DNA of 64,000 nucleotides from Blautia hansenii DSM 20583. Its GTDB lineage: Bacteria > Bacillota > Clostridia > Lachnospirales > Lachnospiraceae. The stretch is from the NCBI RefSeq assembly GCF_002222595.2, contig NZ_CP022413.2, forward strand, positions 2,852,001 to 2,916,000, given 5' to 3'. Below are positions 49,103 through 57,765 of this stretch, piece by piece. Made by a program: the position numbers and the translations under genes. Below the pieces are notes generated by a model. The model was not told the origin of the DNA, did no database searches, and saw nothing but the letters and a program-made list of their open reading frames with translations. The first letter of the stretch is position 1, and every line of letters begins with the position of its first letter.

Positions 49103-49141
49103 TCCGGTGAAGCTGTCTCATTAAGAGATAACCCCACCGGA
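49103..49141 (-). terminator. Probable terminator after glgB
   Basis: Outer stem TCCGGTG/CACCGGA and inner stem TCTC/GAGA, 26 bases after the glgB stop. On the minus strand a T-run (ATATTTTTGG) follows only some 8 bases later, so strength is uncertain. Confidence 0.6.
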
Positions 49142-49166
49142 CAAATCTGCCAAAGAACTTTATGGT

Positions 49167-51071
49167 TTAAAATCTGAATACTGCAACTCCATAGGCCGGT
49201 AATGGATATGCAAAGGAAAATGGTCTTCCGTCACATTCTTTTTTCACTGCTTTATAATCTACCACTTCTTTATGTACATCACCGCCGAATTCCGGTTCCT
49301 TGCTGTTTAAAATCAGCTTATACTGTTTTCTCTTCGGTACACCTACCCTATAATCATCTCTTGCTACCGGTGTATAGTTAATTACAAATAACAAATTGTT
49401 TCTGCCTGTAGGTGACCAACGTACAAAACTGTAAATACTTCTGCTAGCATCATCAGCATTAATCCATTCCAGTCCCTGATAATTGCTGTCATTTGCATAT
49501 AGAGCAGGGTACTTTTTATACATTTTAAGTAATTCCTTTACATAATTCTGAAGCTGCTGATGGTTTTGTTCTCCCAGCAAGTACCAATCTAATTCTCGTT
49601 CTTCGCTCCATTCCTGATACTGTCCAAAATCCTGTCCCATAAACAATAATTTCTTACCCGGATGTCCAATCATATAAGAATATCCGGCTTTTAAGTTCTC
49701 AAATTTATCCTGTCCAAGCCCCGGCATTTTGTTTATCATAGAGCATTTCAGATGTACTACCTCATCATGAGAAAGCACCAATACGTATCTTTCGCTGTAC
49801 GCATAAGAGGTGGAAAATGTCATTTTATGATGATTGTATTTTCTGAAATACGGGTCCAGCTTCATATATTCCAAAAAGTCGTGCATCCATCCCATATTCC
49901 ATTTCAAGGAAAATCCCAGTCCGCCGTCCTCCGGTTTGCCTGTTACCATCGGCCATGCGGTAGACTCCTCGGCAATCATGACAACGCCCTTATGTTTCCC
50001 TAAAACAACGGAATTCAAATGACGGAAAAATTCAATGGCTTCCAAGTTCTTGTTTTCTCCGTATTGGTTCGGAACCCATTCTCCGTCTCTGCGTCCGTAA
50101 TCCAGATAAAGCATAGATGCAACTGCGTCTACACGCAGACCGTCAATATGAAATTCCTCAATCCAAAACAGCGCATTGGCTATGAGGAAGTTTTTCACTT
50201 CATTTTTACCATAATCAAAGACTTTTGTTCCCCAATCAGGATGTTCTCCCTTTCTGGGATCTGCATATTCATAAGTCGGAGCGCCGTCAAAGTCTGCCAG
50301 CCCATGAGCATCCTTTGGAAAGTGTGCCGGTACCCAGTCCAGAATAACACCGATTTTATTCTTATGTAAATAATTGACAAAGTAGCGAAAATCTTCCGGT
50401 GTACCATAGCGGGAAGTAGGTGCATAATAGCCGGTTACCTGATATCCCCATGAACCGTCAAAAGGATGTTCTGCAATTCCCATAAGCTCCACATGGGTAT
50501 AGCCCATTTCTTTCACATATTTTGCCAGTTCATGTGCCAGCTCCCGATAATTATAAAAACCGGGATCATCCTCTCCCTGTGACGGATGTTTTTTCCATGA
50601 GCCGGGATGCACCTCGTAAACAGACATGGCATCCTTGTCCACATCAAATTCCTGACGTTTTTTCATCCAGACACTGTCTGACCATTTATAGCCGGTTAAA
50701 TCCACAACCCTTGAAGCATTTCCCGGACGAAGTTCGGAATAATTTGCATAGGGGTCTGCCTTATATAACAACTCGCCGCTTTGGGCGGTAATGCAGAATT
50801 TATACAAATCCCCTTCTCTTACCTTCGGAATAAAAAGCTGATAAAGCCCCATATTATTATCGCATTTCATAATGTCTGCTTTTTCATCCCAGTTATTGAA
50901 ATTCCCCACTACGGAAACTGATTTTGCATGAGGCGCCCATACTGCAAAGAAAACGCCTTCCTTCTTTCTGTTCACACCCACATGTGCCCCCAACAGCTTA
51001 TAAATTTCGTAATGAGTCCCCTCTCCGAACAAATATCGGTCCAACTCTGTAATTTTCATATTAACGCCCAT
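49167..51071 (-). CDS. glgB: 1,4-alpha-glucan branching enzyme
   Basis: 634 residues: N-terminal CBM48 (about 15-110, GVFFAVWAPHAKSVSVVGNFNNWD), GH13 catalytic barrel and C-terminal all-beta domain. The catalytic residues are visible in DGLRVDAVASMLY (nucleophile Asp, about 308), MIAEEST (acid Glu, about 361) and LSHDEVVH (transition-state Asp, about 430). It makes alpha-1,6 branches in glycogen. No other glg gene is beside it. AAGGAGGAG precedes the ATG. It begins 15 bases after the stop of a TetR-type regulator. Confidence 0.97.
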   Translation of the reverse strand: MGVNMKITELDRYLFGEGTHYEIYKLLGAHVGVNRKKEGVFFAVWAPHAKSVSVVGNFNNWDEKADIMKCDNNMGLYQLFIPKVREGDLYKFCITAQSGELLYKADPYANYSELRPGNASRVVDLTGYKWSDSVWMKKRQEFDVDKDAMSVYEVHPGSWKKHPSQGEDDPGFYNYRELAHELAKYVKEMGYTHVELMGIAEHPFDGSWGYQVTGYYAPTSRYGTPEDFRYFVNYLHKNKIGVILDWVPAHFPKDAHGLADFDGAPTYEYADPRKGEHPDWGTKVFDYGKNEVKNFLIANALFWIEEFHIDGLRVDAVASMLYLDYGRRDGEWVPNQYGENKNLEAIEFFRHLNSVVLGKHKGVVMIAEESTAWPMVTGKPEDGGLGFSLKWNMGWMHDFLEYMKLDPYFRKYNHHKMTFSTSYAYSERYVLVLSHDEVVHLKCSMINKMPGLGQDKFENLKAGYSYMIGHPGKKLLFMGQDFGQYQEWSEERELDWYLLGEQNHQQLQNYVKELLKMYKKYPALYANDSNYQGLEWINADDASRSIYSFVRWSPTGRNNLLFVINYTPVARDDYRVGVPKRKQYKLILNSKEPEFGGDVHKEVVDYKAVKKECDGRPFSFAYPLPAYGVAVFRF

Positions 51072-51086
51072 AAAAATCTCCTCCTT

Positions 51087-51665
51087 TTATGAATAAATTC
51101 CATACAGAAACTGACGAACAACTTCCCTTGTCGTTTCATCTGAAATTTTAAACATTTCATTCTCCAGCATCCCGTAGCTGGCAGTCATAATATGATGGTT
51201 TAAAACACCTGTAAATCCCACCGCATACATTTTTCTCTGAGCTGTATCTCCCTTTAGAGAAGTATCTCTTTCAAAGACACCTGCAATGTATCCGTAATAA
51301 TTTTCTATAAAGGGAAGCACCATTTGAAAGGCTTCGTTTTCTCTCCCTGAATAGAAAAGTGACAGCATAAACAGATAAAACTTCTCATGAGCAGATGCAA
51401 AGTTAAAAAATCTTCTAGCAATCTGATATAGGATTTCCGGCAGTTCCTCATTCACCTGCACAACCTCTGCAATATCCTCCTGCAAAATCTTGTAGCCGCT
51501 TTCTAAAAGATACTGCAAAAGTCCCTTCTTACTTCCAAAGTAATAGTACAAGGTGGGCTTCGTCACTCCGGCTTTATCAACGATTTCCTGTATTCCCACC
51601 GCATCATATCCTTTTGCGTGAAACAAATCCAGCGCTACTTGCAAAAGCACCTCTTTGTTGTCCAT
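51087..51665 (-). CDS. TetR/AcrR-family regulator
   Basis: 192 residues. N-terminal TetR helix-turn-helix (about 4-50) with GVTKPTLYYYFGSKKGLLQ; the C-terminal ligand/dimer domain is unspecific. The start is put at 51665 (MDNKEVLLQVALDLFHAKG) with AAGGGCGG upstream; the frame extends 18 codons further into the promoter region. It lies directly upstream of glgB in the same direction and could be co-transcribed. The 5' end faces the retron RNA gene on the opposite strand, and their promoters share about 100 bases. Confidence 0.9.
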   Translation of the reverse strand: MDNKEVLLQVALDLFHAKGYDAVGIQEIVDKAGVTKPTLYYYFGSKKGLLQYLLESGYKILQEDIAEVVQVNEELPEILYQIARRFFNFASAHEKFYLFMLSLFYSGRENEAFQMVLPFIENYYGYIAGVFERDTSLKGDTAQRKMYAVGFTGVLNHHIMTASYGMLENEMFKISDETTREVVRQFLYGIYS

Positions 51666-51762
51666 TCTGTTCACCGCCCTTCTACCTTCAATTATACTTA
51701 TCGGTATATAAAAAATCAACTGTTCATTTTTTATTTTCTTTTTTGTTTTAAGTGTGATACAG

Positions 51763-51768
51763 TATATT
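51763..51768 (+). promoter_or_regulatory. Probable -10 box of the retron transcript
   Basis: TATATT lies 5 bases before the a1 repeat, which places the predicted RNA start at or within the first bases of a1, as expected for retrons. The -35 region (around 51740) is T-rich and weakly matched. The call rests on position more than on sequence strength. Confidence 0.45.
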
Positions 51769-51772
51769 TAAA

Positions 51773-51962
51773 CGCAGCAGACAGCGAAGACAACGAAAAA
51801 CTTCATGTCAGAAAAGCGAGTCGCTTTTCTATGTTATAAATTAAGCGATGGCTTATGCCAGCTCTGCATTGGCTACGCCGTACATCGGCACATTTCATGT
51901 GCTTTTGCCTGCGGCTTGTACGGCTTCGCCAATTTCTTTATCACCATTTTGTGTCTGCTGTG
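51773..51962 (+). ncRNA. Retron msr-msd RNA
   Basis: Structured RNA of about 190 bases directly upstream of the retron reverse transcriptase. Ends: a1 CGCAGCAGACA (51773-51783) pairs with a2 TGTCTGCTGTG (51952-51962), 11 pairs with one wobble. Right after a1 comes AGCGAAG; the G at 51784 is the candidate branching guanosine, and the sequence resembles the TTAGCGAG of retron Ec86. msr: a short GAAG/CTTC stem, then the strong hairpin AGAAAAGC/GCTTTTCT (51810-51830). msd: long stem ATTGGC/GCCAAT (51868-51933) and GCCGTACA/TGTACGGC (51877-51924), with an inner GCACAT/ATGTGC hairpin (51888-51902). The RT ribosome binding site follows 11 bases after a2. Confidence 0.85.
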
Positions 51963-51989
51963 TCTTTTATATAAAGGAGAGGAAGTTTC

Positions 51990-52958
51990 ATGGAAAATAG
52001 CCTATGGAAATACAATACACATAATGATTCTTTAGATTTTTTGCGTTCTCTGCACTTAACAGATGGTTTAAATCTTGCTTCAGACAACCAGCTCGCTTTT
52101 CTTTACGCTCTATCTAATCACGCCCAAAATCACTACTCTCAAGTATTTATTCCTAAGAAAAACGGAAAGAAAAGGAAACTTCTTATACCTGATTACCTAT
52201 TAAAACAGGTGCAGACAAATATCTTAAAACACATCCTTGTCCAGTTTCCTGTTTCTCCTTATGCAACAGCTTACAAAAGCGGCTGTTCTACTGTTTTCAA
52301 TGCTTTTCCTCACTTAAATCAAAAACTCCTTTTGAAATTAGATATCCATGATTTCTTTGGCAGTATTACCTACATTGATGTTTACCAAAAAGTTTTTAAA
52401 AGCGAACTGTTTCCTCCTTCTGTACGGACACTTCTGACACACTTATGCTGCTATCACGATGCTCTGCCTCAAGGTGCGCCCAGTTCCCCCTATATTTCCA
52501 ATCTTATTTTAAAACCTTTCGATAATTATATCGGAAACTGGTGCAAAAAACAGCAAATAACTTACACACGATATTGTGACGATATGACTTTTTCCGGTGA
52601 CTTTAATCCTGTACTTGTAAAGAAAAAAGTGCAGTCTTTTCTTATGCGTTTAGGATTTTCTCTAAATCCTGAAAAAACTCATGTATGCTCACAAAAAAAT
52701 CGTCAGGAAGTAACCGGACTTGTGGTTAATCAAAAACTGCAGACATCAAAAGAATACCGTCGCCGTATCCGACAAGAATGCTACTACATCAAAAAATTCG
52801 GTCTAAAAGACCATCTTGCACACATCGGATACAAAAAAGGAGAAACCCACTATCTGCAAAGTCTCAACAGTAAAATCAACTACATACTTTACGTCAATCC
52901 CTCAGACAGCGAATTTCTCCTATTAAAGAAAGAACTTTCCTCTTTTTTTCAAGTCTAA
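51990..52958 (+). CDS. Retron reverse transcriptase
   Basis: 322-residue RT that would copy the msd RNA into multicopy single-stranded DNA joined to the msr by a 2',5' bond. The fingers motif KKNGKKRKLLIP lies near 51-62, retron-specific NAFPH (NAxxH) near 103-107, catalytic aspartate in KLDIHDFFGSI, the QGAPSSPYISNL block, the catalytic YCDD in TRYCDDMTFSG (about 193-196), and the retron VTG motif in QEVTGLVVN (about 236-244). No fused domain is present; the C-terminus is only a thumb region. AGGAGAGGAAG precedes the ATG. A convergent-type hairpin follows. Group II intron and DGR features are absent. Confidence 0.93.
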   Translation: MENSLWKYNTHNDSLDFLRSLHLTDGLNLASDNQLAFLYALSNHAQNHYSQVFIPKKNGKKRKLLIPDYLLKQVQTNILKHILVQFPVSPYATAYKSGCSTVFNAFPHLNQKLLLKLDIHDFFGSITYIDVYQKVFKSELFPPSVRTLLTHLCCYHDALPQGAPSSPYISNLILKPFDNYIGNWCKKQQITYTRYCDDMTFSGDFNPVLVKKKVQSFLMRLGFSLNPEKTHVCSQKNRQEVTGLVVNQKLQTSKEYRRRIRQECYYIKKFGLKDHLAHIGYKKGETHYLQSLNSKINYILYVNPSDSEFLLLKKELSSFFQV

Positions 52959-52968
52959 TTCCAAACGA

Positions 52969-53036
52969 GGTTGTCGCATTAAACAGCAATTTGGAATATT
53001 TATACATTTTTCCAATATGCACTTAATGCAACAGCC
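52969..53036. terminator. Large hairpin between the retron and tatD
   Basis: Outer stem GGTTGTCGCATTAA/TTAATGCAACAGCC (14 pairs, two wobbles) around an inner TTGGAA/TTCCAA stem. It lies between convergent genes and probably ends both transcripts, although T-runs are weak on either side. Confidence 0.65.
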
Positions 53037-53041
53037 CCATA

Positions 53042-53806
53042 TCATATTCCAAATAACCTTTTGGCGTTTTCTCTTGTTACCTCTGCAACCTTATTGAAGG
53101 AAACGCCTTTTATTCTGGCAATTTCGTCCATGACAAACCCCAGCTGAAGAGAGTTGTTTCTTTTTCCTCTGCGTGGTACGGGTGATAAATACGGAGCATC
53201 TGTCTCTAAAAGCAGATAATCTAACGGTGCGTATTCTACCACTTCTTTTAGCCTCTTAGCATCCGGAAAAGTAACTACACCGCCAATCCCCAGATAATAT
53301 CCCATATTCATGTATTCTCGTGCATGTTCTTTGGAATAAGCATAGCAGTGAATAACTCCTGATAAATTCTCAGCCTTTTCTGCCTTCATAATATCTAAAG
53401 TATCTTTTGCAGCATCACGGCTGTGAACAATAATCGGCAGCTTTGTTTCCTTTGCCAAATCCATCTGCCTTACAAACCACTTTTTCTGTGTTTCATGGTC
53501 TTCCTTATTCCAATAATAGTCCAATCCGATTTCCCCTACGGCAACTGTTTTTTCTTCATCACACAGCTGTCTGAGTCTGCACATTTTTTCTTCATCCAGC
53601 TCGCCTACCTCATCCGGATGAATACCTACTGCCGCATAAACAAAAGGATATTTCTTTGCCAGTTCTACGGAGTCCTCTGCTCCTTTAAAAGAAGCGCCTA
53701 CATTTATAATTTCGCTCACTCCGTTGGCATGTACATGCTCCAGCATTCGTCCTCTGTCTTTATCAAATGCCTTGTCGTCATAATGTGCATGGGTATCAAA
53801 TATCAT
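53042..53806 (-). CDS. tatD: TatD family metal-dependent hydrolase
   Basis: 254-residue TIM-barrel nuclease of the TatD/YcfH family. Metal ligands: DTHAHYDD (HxH, 4-11), VGEIGLDYYW (Glu, about 92), IVHSRDA (His, about 126), VIHCYAY (His, about 151) and ETDAPYLSPVPRRGKRN (Asp, about 201-217). The family has 3'-5' DNA/RNA exonuclease activity and roles in oxidative DNA repair. In many Firmicutes tatD follows metG, and here metG lies about 4 kb upstream on the same strand with two transporter genes between. It overlaps the upstream exporter gene by 11 bases. Confidence 0.95.
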   Translation of the reverse strand: MIFDTHAHYDDKAFDKDRGRMLEHVHANGVSEIINVGASFKGAEDSVELAKKYPFVYAAVGIHPDEVGELDEEKMCRLRQLCDEEKTVAVGEIGLDYYWNKEDHETQKKWFVRQMDLAKETKLPIIVHSRDAAKDTLDIMKAEKAENLSGVIHCYAYSKEHAREYMNMGYYLGIGGVVTFPDAKRLKEVVEYAPLDYLLLETDAPYLSPVPRRGKRNNSLQLGFVMDEIARIKGVSFNKVAEVTRENAKRLFGI

Positions 53807-54935
53807 GAATTCCTCTCTCCTTTAATCTTTTATATACCATTTCCCGAAACAGCGCATACAGCACAGAACAAATCGGGATAAATACCAGCATACCTACAAT
53901 TCCCATCAGACTTCCGCCCACTGTAACAGCAACCAGAACCCAGATAGACGGCAGTCCCACGGAACCTCCCACTACATGAGGATAAATCAAGTTTCCCTCA
54001 ACCTGCTGCAATACCAGGAACAGAATAACAAAGGCAATCGCCTTCATAGGGTCTGCTACTAAAATCAGGAAAGTCCCTAAAAAGCATCCGATAAAAGCAC
54101 CGAAAATCGGAATTAATGCAGTAAATGCAATTAAAACGCCTACTAAAAGTGCATAGGGAAATCTTAAAATACTCATGGAAATAAAAAACATTGTTCCTAA
54201 AATAACGGCTTCACAGCACTGTCCCGTAACAAAATTAGCAAAGGTCTTATAGCTTAAAGATGCAATGTCCAGCACCTTTGTTACTACCTTCTTAGAGAAA
54301 AAGGCATATAAAATCTTTCGGATTTGTACAGCAAGTTTCTCTTTTTGAAGGAGGATATAGCATGCAAACACAAAAGCAACACAAAAGTTCATAACAGAAT
54401 TGATAACAGTCTTTGCCACAGTCATGGTGGAATTTAAAACATTTCCGGCTCCGTTTTTCAGAAATCCGAATGCGGTGTGAATAATTCCGTCCCAATCAAA
54501 CTGCAAGCTGGCAATCCAAACTTCAATCTGCTTGTTATCTTCAAAAATGTCCATCGCCCATCTTTGAAGCTTTATAAGCGCCGCCTCTATATTTACACTT
54601 AAACTGGCAACCGTACTTGCTACCTCAGGAATAACCACCAAAAGTACAATCCATAAAATAGCAACTACAAATAAAATAGCCAGCACAAGGCAAATTGGTC
54701 GTTTCAGTTTTTTTGCCTTTCCCTTTGTTTTCGAAAATAGTCTTTTTTCCATAAAGCTCATGGGAACATTTAAAATAAATGCCATAGCTGCTCCCAGCAA
54801 AAACGGAAAAACAATACTAACCACAAAGGAAAATCCTGCCGCCACACTTTCTATCCGCTGTACTCCTACGTAGAATAAAACAGCAAATACAATCAGCAGC
54901 ATAATATTTTTCATGTTTTTCTTGTTCAAATCCAT
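53796..54935 (-). CDS. AI-2E family transporter (YtvI/YueF type)
   Basis: 379 residues, about seven to eight membrane helices, of the AI-2E exporter/UPF0118 family. It shows an N-terminal helix pair (about 10-55), a basic LFSKTKGKAKKLKRP loop, a large amphipathic extracellular part and the conserved C-terminal block IPIFGAFIGCFLGTFLILVADPMKA followed by LQQVEGNLIYPHVVGGSVGLP. Some members export AI-2 or ions (Na+/H+), so the substrate cannot be read from sequence. GGAGG precedes the ATG. It lies between the P-type ATPase and tatD. Confidence 0.88.
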   Translation of the reverse strand: MDLNKKNMKNIMLLIVFAVLFYVGVQRIESVAAGFSFVVSIVFPFLLGAAMAFILNVPMSFMEKRLFSKTKGKAKKLKRPICLVLAILFVVAILWIVLLVVIPEVASTVASLSVNIEAALIKLQRWAMDIFEDNKQIEVWIASLQFDWDGIIHTAFGFLKNGAGNVLNSTMTVAKTVINSVMNFCVAFVFACYILLQKEKLAVQIRKILYAFFSKKVVTKVLDIASLSYKTFANFVTGQCCEAVILGTMFFISMSILRFPYALLVGVLIAFTALIPIFGAFIGCFLGTFLILVADPMKAIAFVILFLVLQQVEGNLIYPHVVGGSVGLPSIWVLVAVTVGGSLMGIVGMLVFIPICSVLYALFREMVYKRLKERGIHDI

Positions 54936-54955
54936 ACATATCCTCCAAAAATCTT

Positions 54956-57562
54956 TTATTTACCGATTTTTGTACGTATCCATTTAATAAACTGAATAAT
55001 CGGAAGGTTTGCCAGTGACAGGCCAAACATAATCAGAAGCTGTGTCAGATTTAATGTCTGTACCTGGAAAATACTGTGCAGTGCAGGAATTAACATAACT
55101 GCTGTAATCAAAGCAAGCCCCAGTCCAAAAGCGCCGATTAAGTAGATATTGTTGAAAAATCTCTTAGTAAACAGTACCGGTTCAGAAGATTTACAGTTAA
55201 ATCCATGTACCAGACGAGAAGTACATAAAGTTCCGAATGCCAGTGTAGAAGCTAAAAGCGGGCTTTCCTGATATCCAATATAGAAGGCAACCATTGTCAT
55301 AATACCGATTACAAGACCTTCAATTCCAATTCTGGAAAGAAAATCTTTTGTTAAAATAGATTCGTTCATTGGTCTTGGCTTTTCGTTCATAACACTTTCT
55401 GTGTGTGGCTCAAGTCCAAGAGCAATGGCCGGCAAGCTGTCTGTAAGTAAGTTGATAAACAGAAGATGAACCGGTGCAAAAGGAACCGGAAGTCCTGCAA
55501 TAGAAGCATACAATACTGCTAAAATTCCGGCAAAGTTACCTGATAACAGGAACTGGATTGCACTCTTAATGTTTCGATATACATTACGTCCATTTTCTAC
55601 TGCTTTAACAATAGTCGCAAAATTATCATCTGTCAATATCATAGATGCAGCATCTTTGGATACTTCTGTTCCGGTAATACCCATAGCAACACCGATATCA
55701 GCCTGTTTTAAAGCAGGCGCATCATTTACACCGTCACCAGTCATGGAAACAATATTTCCTTTATCCTGCCATGCTTTGACAATTCTGATTTTATGCTCCG
55801 GTGAAACTCGTGCATATACGGAAATGCCTTCTACAAAATCTCTTAATTCTTCGTCAGACATGTTTTCAATAACAGCGCCTTCACATGCCTCTGACTCATC
55901 CTGCAAGATACCGATACGTTTTGCAATGGCAGCCGCAGTTACCTTATGGTCACCGGTAATCATAATCGGTTTAATGCCGGCTTTAATACACTCCTCAACA
56001 GCAGCCTTTGACTCCTCACGCGGCGGGTCCATCATGGCAATTAAGCCTAAGAAGGTCATGTCATTTTCATCTTCCACTGTAAGAGTTGTGCCTTCCGGCA
56101 CACGCTTATATGCGAAAGCAAGAACACGAAGACCGCCCTGTGAGAACTTCTGGTTCTGTGCTTCGATTTCCTGAATATCCTCTTTTGTAATCGGCACAAT
56201 TTCGCCGTTTTTCTGAATGTGTGTCACACGTCCCAAAAGAACATCCACAGCGCCCTTTGTCACCATAGTAGAACCTTCTTTTAAGGTATGAAGGGTTGAC
56301 ATCATCTTTCTGTCACTGTCAAAAGGAACTTCGCTGTATCTTGGATATTTCTGTCTTACTACTTCAGCAGGAGAACCGAGCTTATCGCCCTGATTGATAA
56401 GGGCTGTTTCTGTCGGGTCACCGATTTCTTCACCGTTTTTATTGGTAGAGTCATTACATAAAATACTATGACGAAGAAGCTGTTTCTGAGCCTTATCACC
56501 TAAGTCGATAGCTTCTGCCGGAATTTCTTTTCCTTCTACATAATAATATTCTACTGTCATTTTATTCTGTGTCAGAGTTCCTGTTTTATCAGAACAGATA
56601 ATAGAAACACTTCCCAGACCTTCCACTGCCTGAAGCTTTCTTACAATGGCGTGCTCCTTCGCCATCTTCTGTGTACCAAAGGAAAGTACAATGGTAACAA
56701 TAGAGCTTAACGCTTCCGGAATAGCGGCTACCGCAAGTGCAACTGCAAAGAGGAAGGCATCTCCGATGCTTTCTCCACGAAATACGCTGATACCAAATAA
56801 AATGGCACAAAATACAAGAATTAAAATGGATAATTTCTGACCGAAGTTATCTAAGTTCATCTGAAGCGGTGTTTTCTTTTCAGAAGTTGTTTTTAATAAC
56901 TTGGCAATTTTTCCCACTTCTGTTTCCATACCAATTCCGGTTACAAGGAAGGAACCACGTCCGTAAGAAACAAAGCTTCCGGAATATACCATGTTGGTTC
57001 TGTCCCCTAAAGGAACTTCACCTTCAATTTTTTCTTCTTTTTTCTCTACGCCAAGGCTTTCACCGGTAAGTGCACTTTCGTCAACCTTTAAGCTGGCGTT
57101 TTCAAGAATACGTCCGTCAGCCGGAACGTAATCTCCTGCTTCCAGCATAACAATATCACCCACTGTTACCTGATCAGACGGAACTTTGATAACATCTCCG
57201 TTTCTGAAAACCTTTGCTTCCGGAGCTGACATAGCCTTTAAAGAGTCCAGTGACTGCTCTGCCTTAATGGTCTGAACAGTACCTAAAATCGCATTCATGG
57301 TAATTACCACCAGAATAACAATGGCGCTTTCTGTTTCTCCCAATAATCCTGATACGATTGCCGCTACAATCAGTATAATAACCAAAAAGTCTTTATACTG
57401 TTCCAAAAAAATCTGAAGAATGGACTTCTTCTTTTCTTCTACTAAAGCATTTGGTCCATACTTTTCCTGATTTTTCTTAATCTGTTCCTCGCTGAGAGGA
57501 TGAGTACTGCCATTTACAGCTTTTTGAGCTTCTGTTCTTGACATTTGATAATACTCTTTCAT
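54956..57562 (-). CDS. P-type cation-transporting ATPase (P2 type), riboswitch-controlled
   Basis: 868-residue P2-type ATPase with ten predicted helices. The N-terminal cation-ATPase domain (about 5-70) is followed by TGES in the actuator (about 167), helix 4 motif AIPEALSSI (about 278), phosphorylation motif SDKTGTLTQNKM (about 323), KGAVDVLL in the N domain and MTGDGVNDAPAL (about 610). The PEALS pattern and overall type fit Ca2+ ATPases (SERCA/PMCA-like), but the yybP-ykoY riboswitch in its leader points to Mn2+ as a physiological substrate, as in L. lactis YoaB. AGGAGG precedes the ATG. Confidence 0.93.
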   Translation of the reverse strand: MKEYYQMSRTEAQKAVNGSTHPLSEEQIKKNQEKYGPNALVEEKKKSILQIFLEQYKDFLVIILIVAAIVSGLLGETESAIVILVVITMNAILGTVQTIKAEQSLDSLKAMSAPEAKVFRNGDVIKVPSDQVTVGDIVMLEAGDYVPADGRILENASLKVDESALTGESLGVEKKEEKIEGEVPLGDRTNMVYSGSFVSYGRGSFLVTGIGMETEVGKIAKLLKTTSEKKTPLQMNLDNFGQKLSILILVFCAILFGISVFRGESIGDAFLFAVALAVAAIPEALSSIVTIVLSFGTQKMAKEHAIVRKLQAVEGLGSVSIICSDKTGTLTQNKMTVEYYYVEGKEIPAEAIDLGDKAQKQLLRHSILCNDSTNKNGEEIGDPTETALINQGDKLGSPAEVVRQKYPRYSEVPFDSDRKMMSTLHTLKEGSTMVTKGAVDVLLGRVTHIQKNGEIVPITKEDIQEIEAQNQKFSQGGLRVLAFAYKRVPEGTTLTVEDENDMTFLGLIAMMDPPREESKAAVEECIKAGIKPIMITGDHKVTAAAIAKRIGILQDESEACEGAVIENMSDEELRDFVEGISVYARVSPEHKIRIVKAWQDKGNIVSMTGDGVNDAPALKQADIGVAMGITGTEVSKDAASMILTDDNFATIVKAVENGRNVYRNIKSAIQFLLSGNFAGILAVLYASIAGLPVPFAPVHLLFINLLTDSLPAIALGLEPHTESVMNEKPRPMNESILTKDFLSRIGIEGLVIGIMTMVAFYIGYQESPLLASTLAFGTLCTSRLVHGFNCKSSEPVLFTKRFFNNIYLIGAFGLGLALITAVMLIPALHSIFQVQTLNLTQLLIMFGLSLANLPIIQFIKWIRTKIGK

Positions 57563-57624
57563 GCTTTTTCCTCCTGATTTTTATTGTGCGTTGTAAAAGT
57601 CCCTCTTTCTTTCCTGTGAAACAG

Positions 57625-57673
57625 AAAAAGGCAAGACTCCTACTGCACTTTTTCATGCAATAAAAGTCTTGCC
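57625..57673 (-). terminator. Riboswitch-controlled terminator before the P-type ATPase
   Basis: Minus-strand stem GGCAAGACTTTTATTGCA (57656-57673) with TGCAGTAGGAGTCTTGCC (57630-57647): 18 pairs with three wobbles, 8-base loop, then TTTTT (57625-57629). Its 5' arm contains CTTTTATT, which is also the 3' strand of riboswitch helix P1, so the two folds exclude each other. Confidence 0.92.
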
Positions 57674-57762
57674 ATTTCATCACGACACGGACGGAAATCT
57701 TTCCATCGAGATTGACGTTATCGTGAACACCCGTGGGTGCCAGCTACTCCCTTTTATTAAAG
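57659..57762 (-). promoter_or_regulatory. yybP-ykoY manganese riboswitch
   Basis: On the minus strand the leader begins AATAAAAGGGAGTAGCTGG, the GGGAGTAGC signature of yybP-ykoY, continues with AACGTCAATCTCGATGG (the CGTCAA cross-over loop) and closes with ATGGCAAGACTTTTATT, like the GCAAGACCTTT end of the B. subtilis yybP element. P1 is AATAAAAG (57751-57758) with CTTTTATT (57659-57666). Mn2+ binding stabilises P1 and removes the 5' arm of the terminator, which predicts that Mn2+ switches the ATPase on. Confidence 0.92.
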
Positions 57763-57765
57763 AGA

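Noticed and set aside
51805..52035. 76-codon frame running through the msr-msd RNA into the RT start
   Set aside because: The region is explained by RNA stems; the frame has no ribosome binding site and overlaps the RT start out of frame.
51990..52958. RT as part of a group II intron or diversity-generating retroelement
   Set aside because: No intron domain V/VI-like RNA, no maturase domain, no template/variable repeat pair or target gene nearby, and retron-specific NAxxH and VTG motifs are present.
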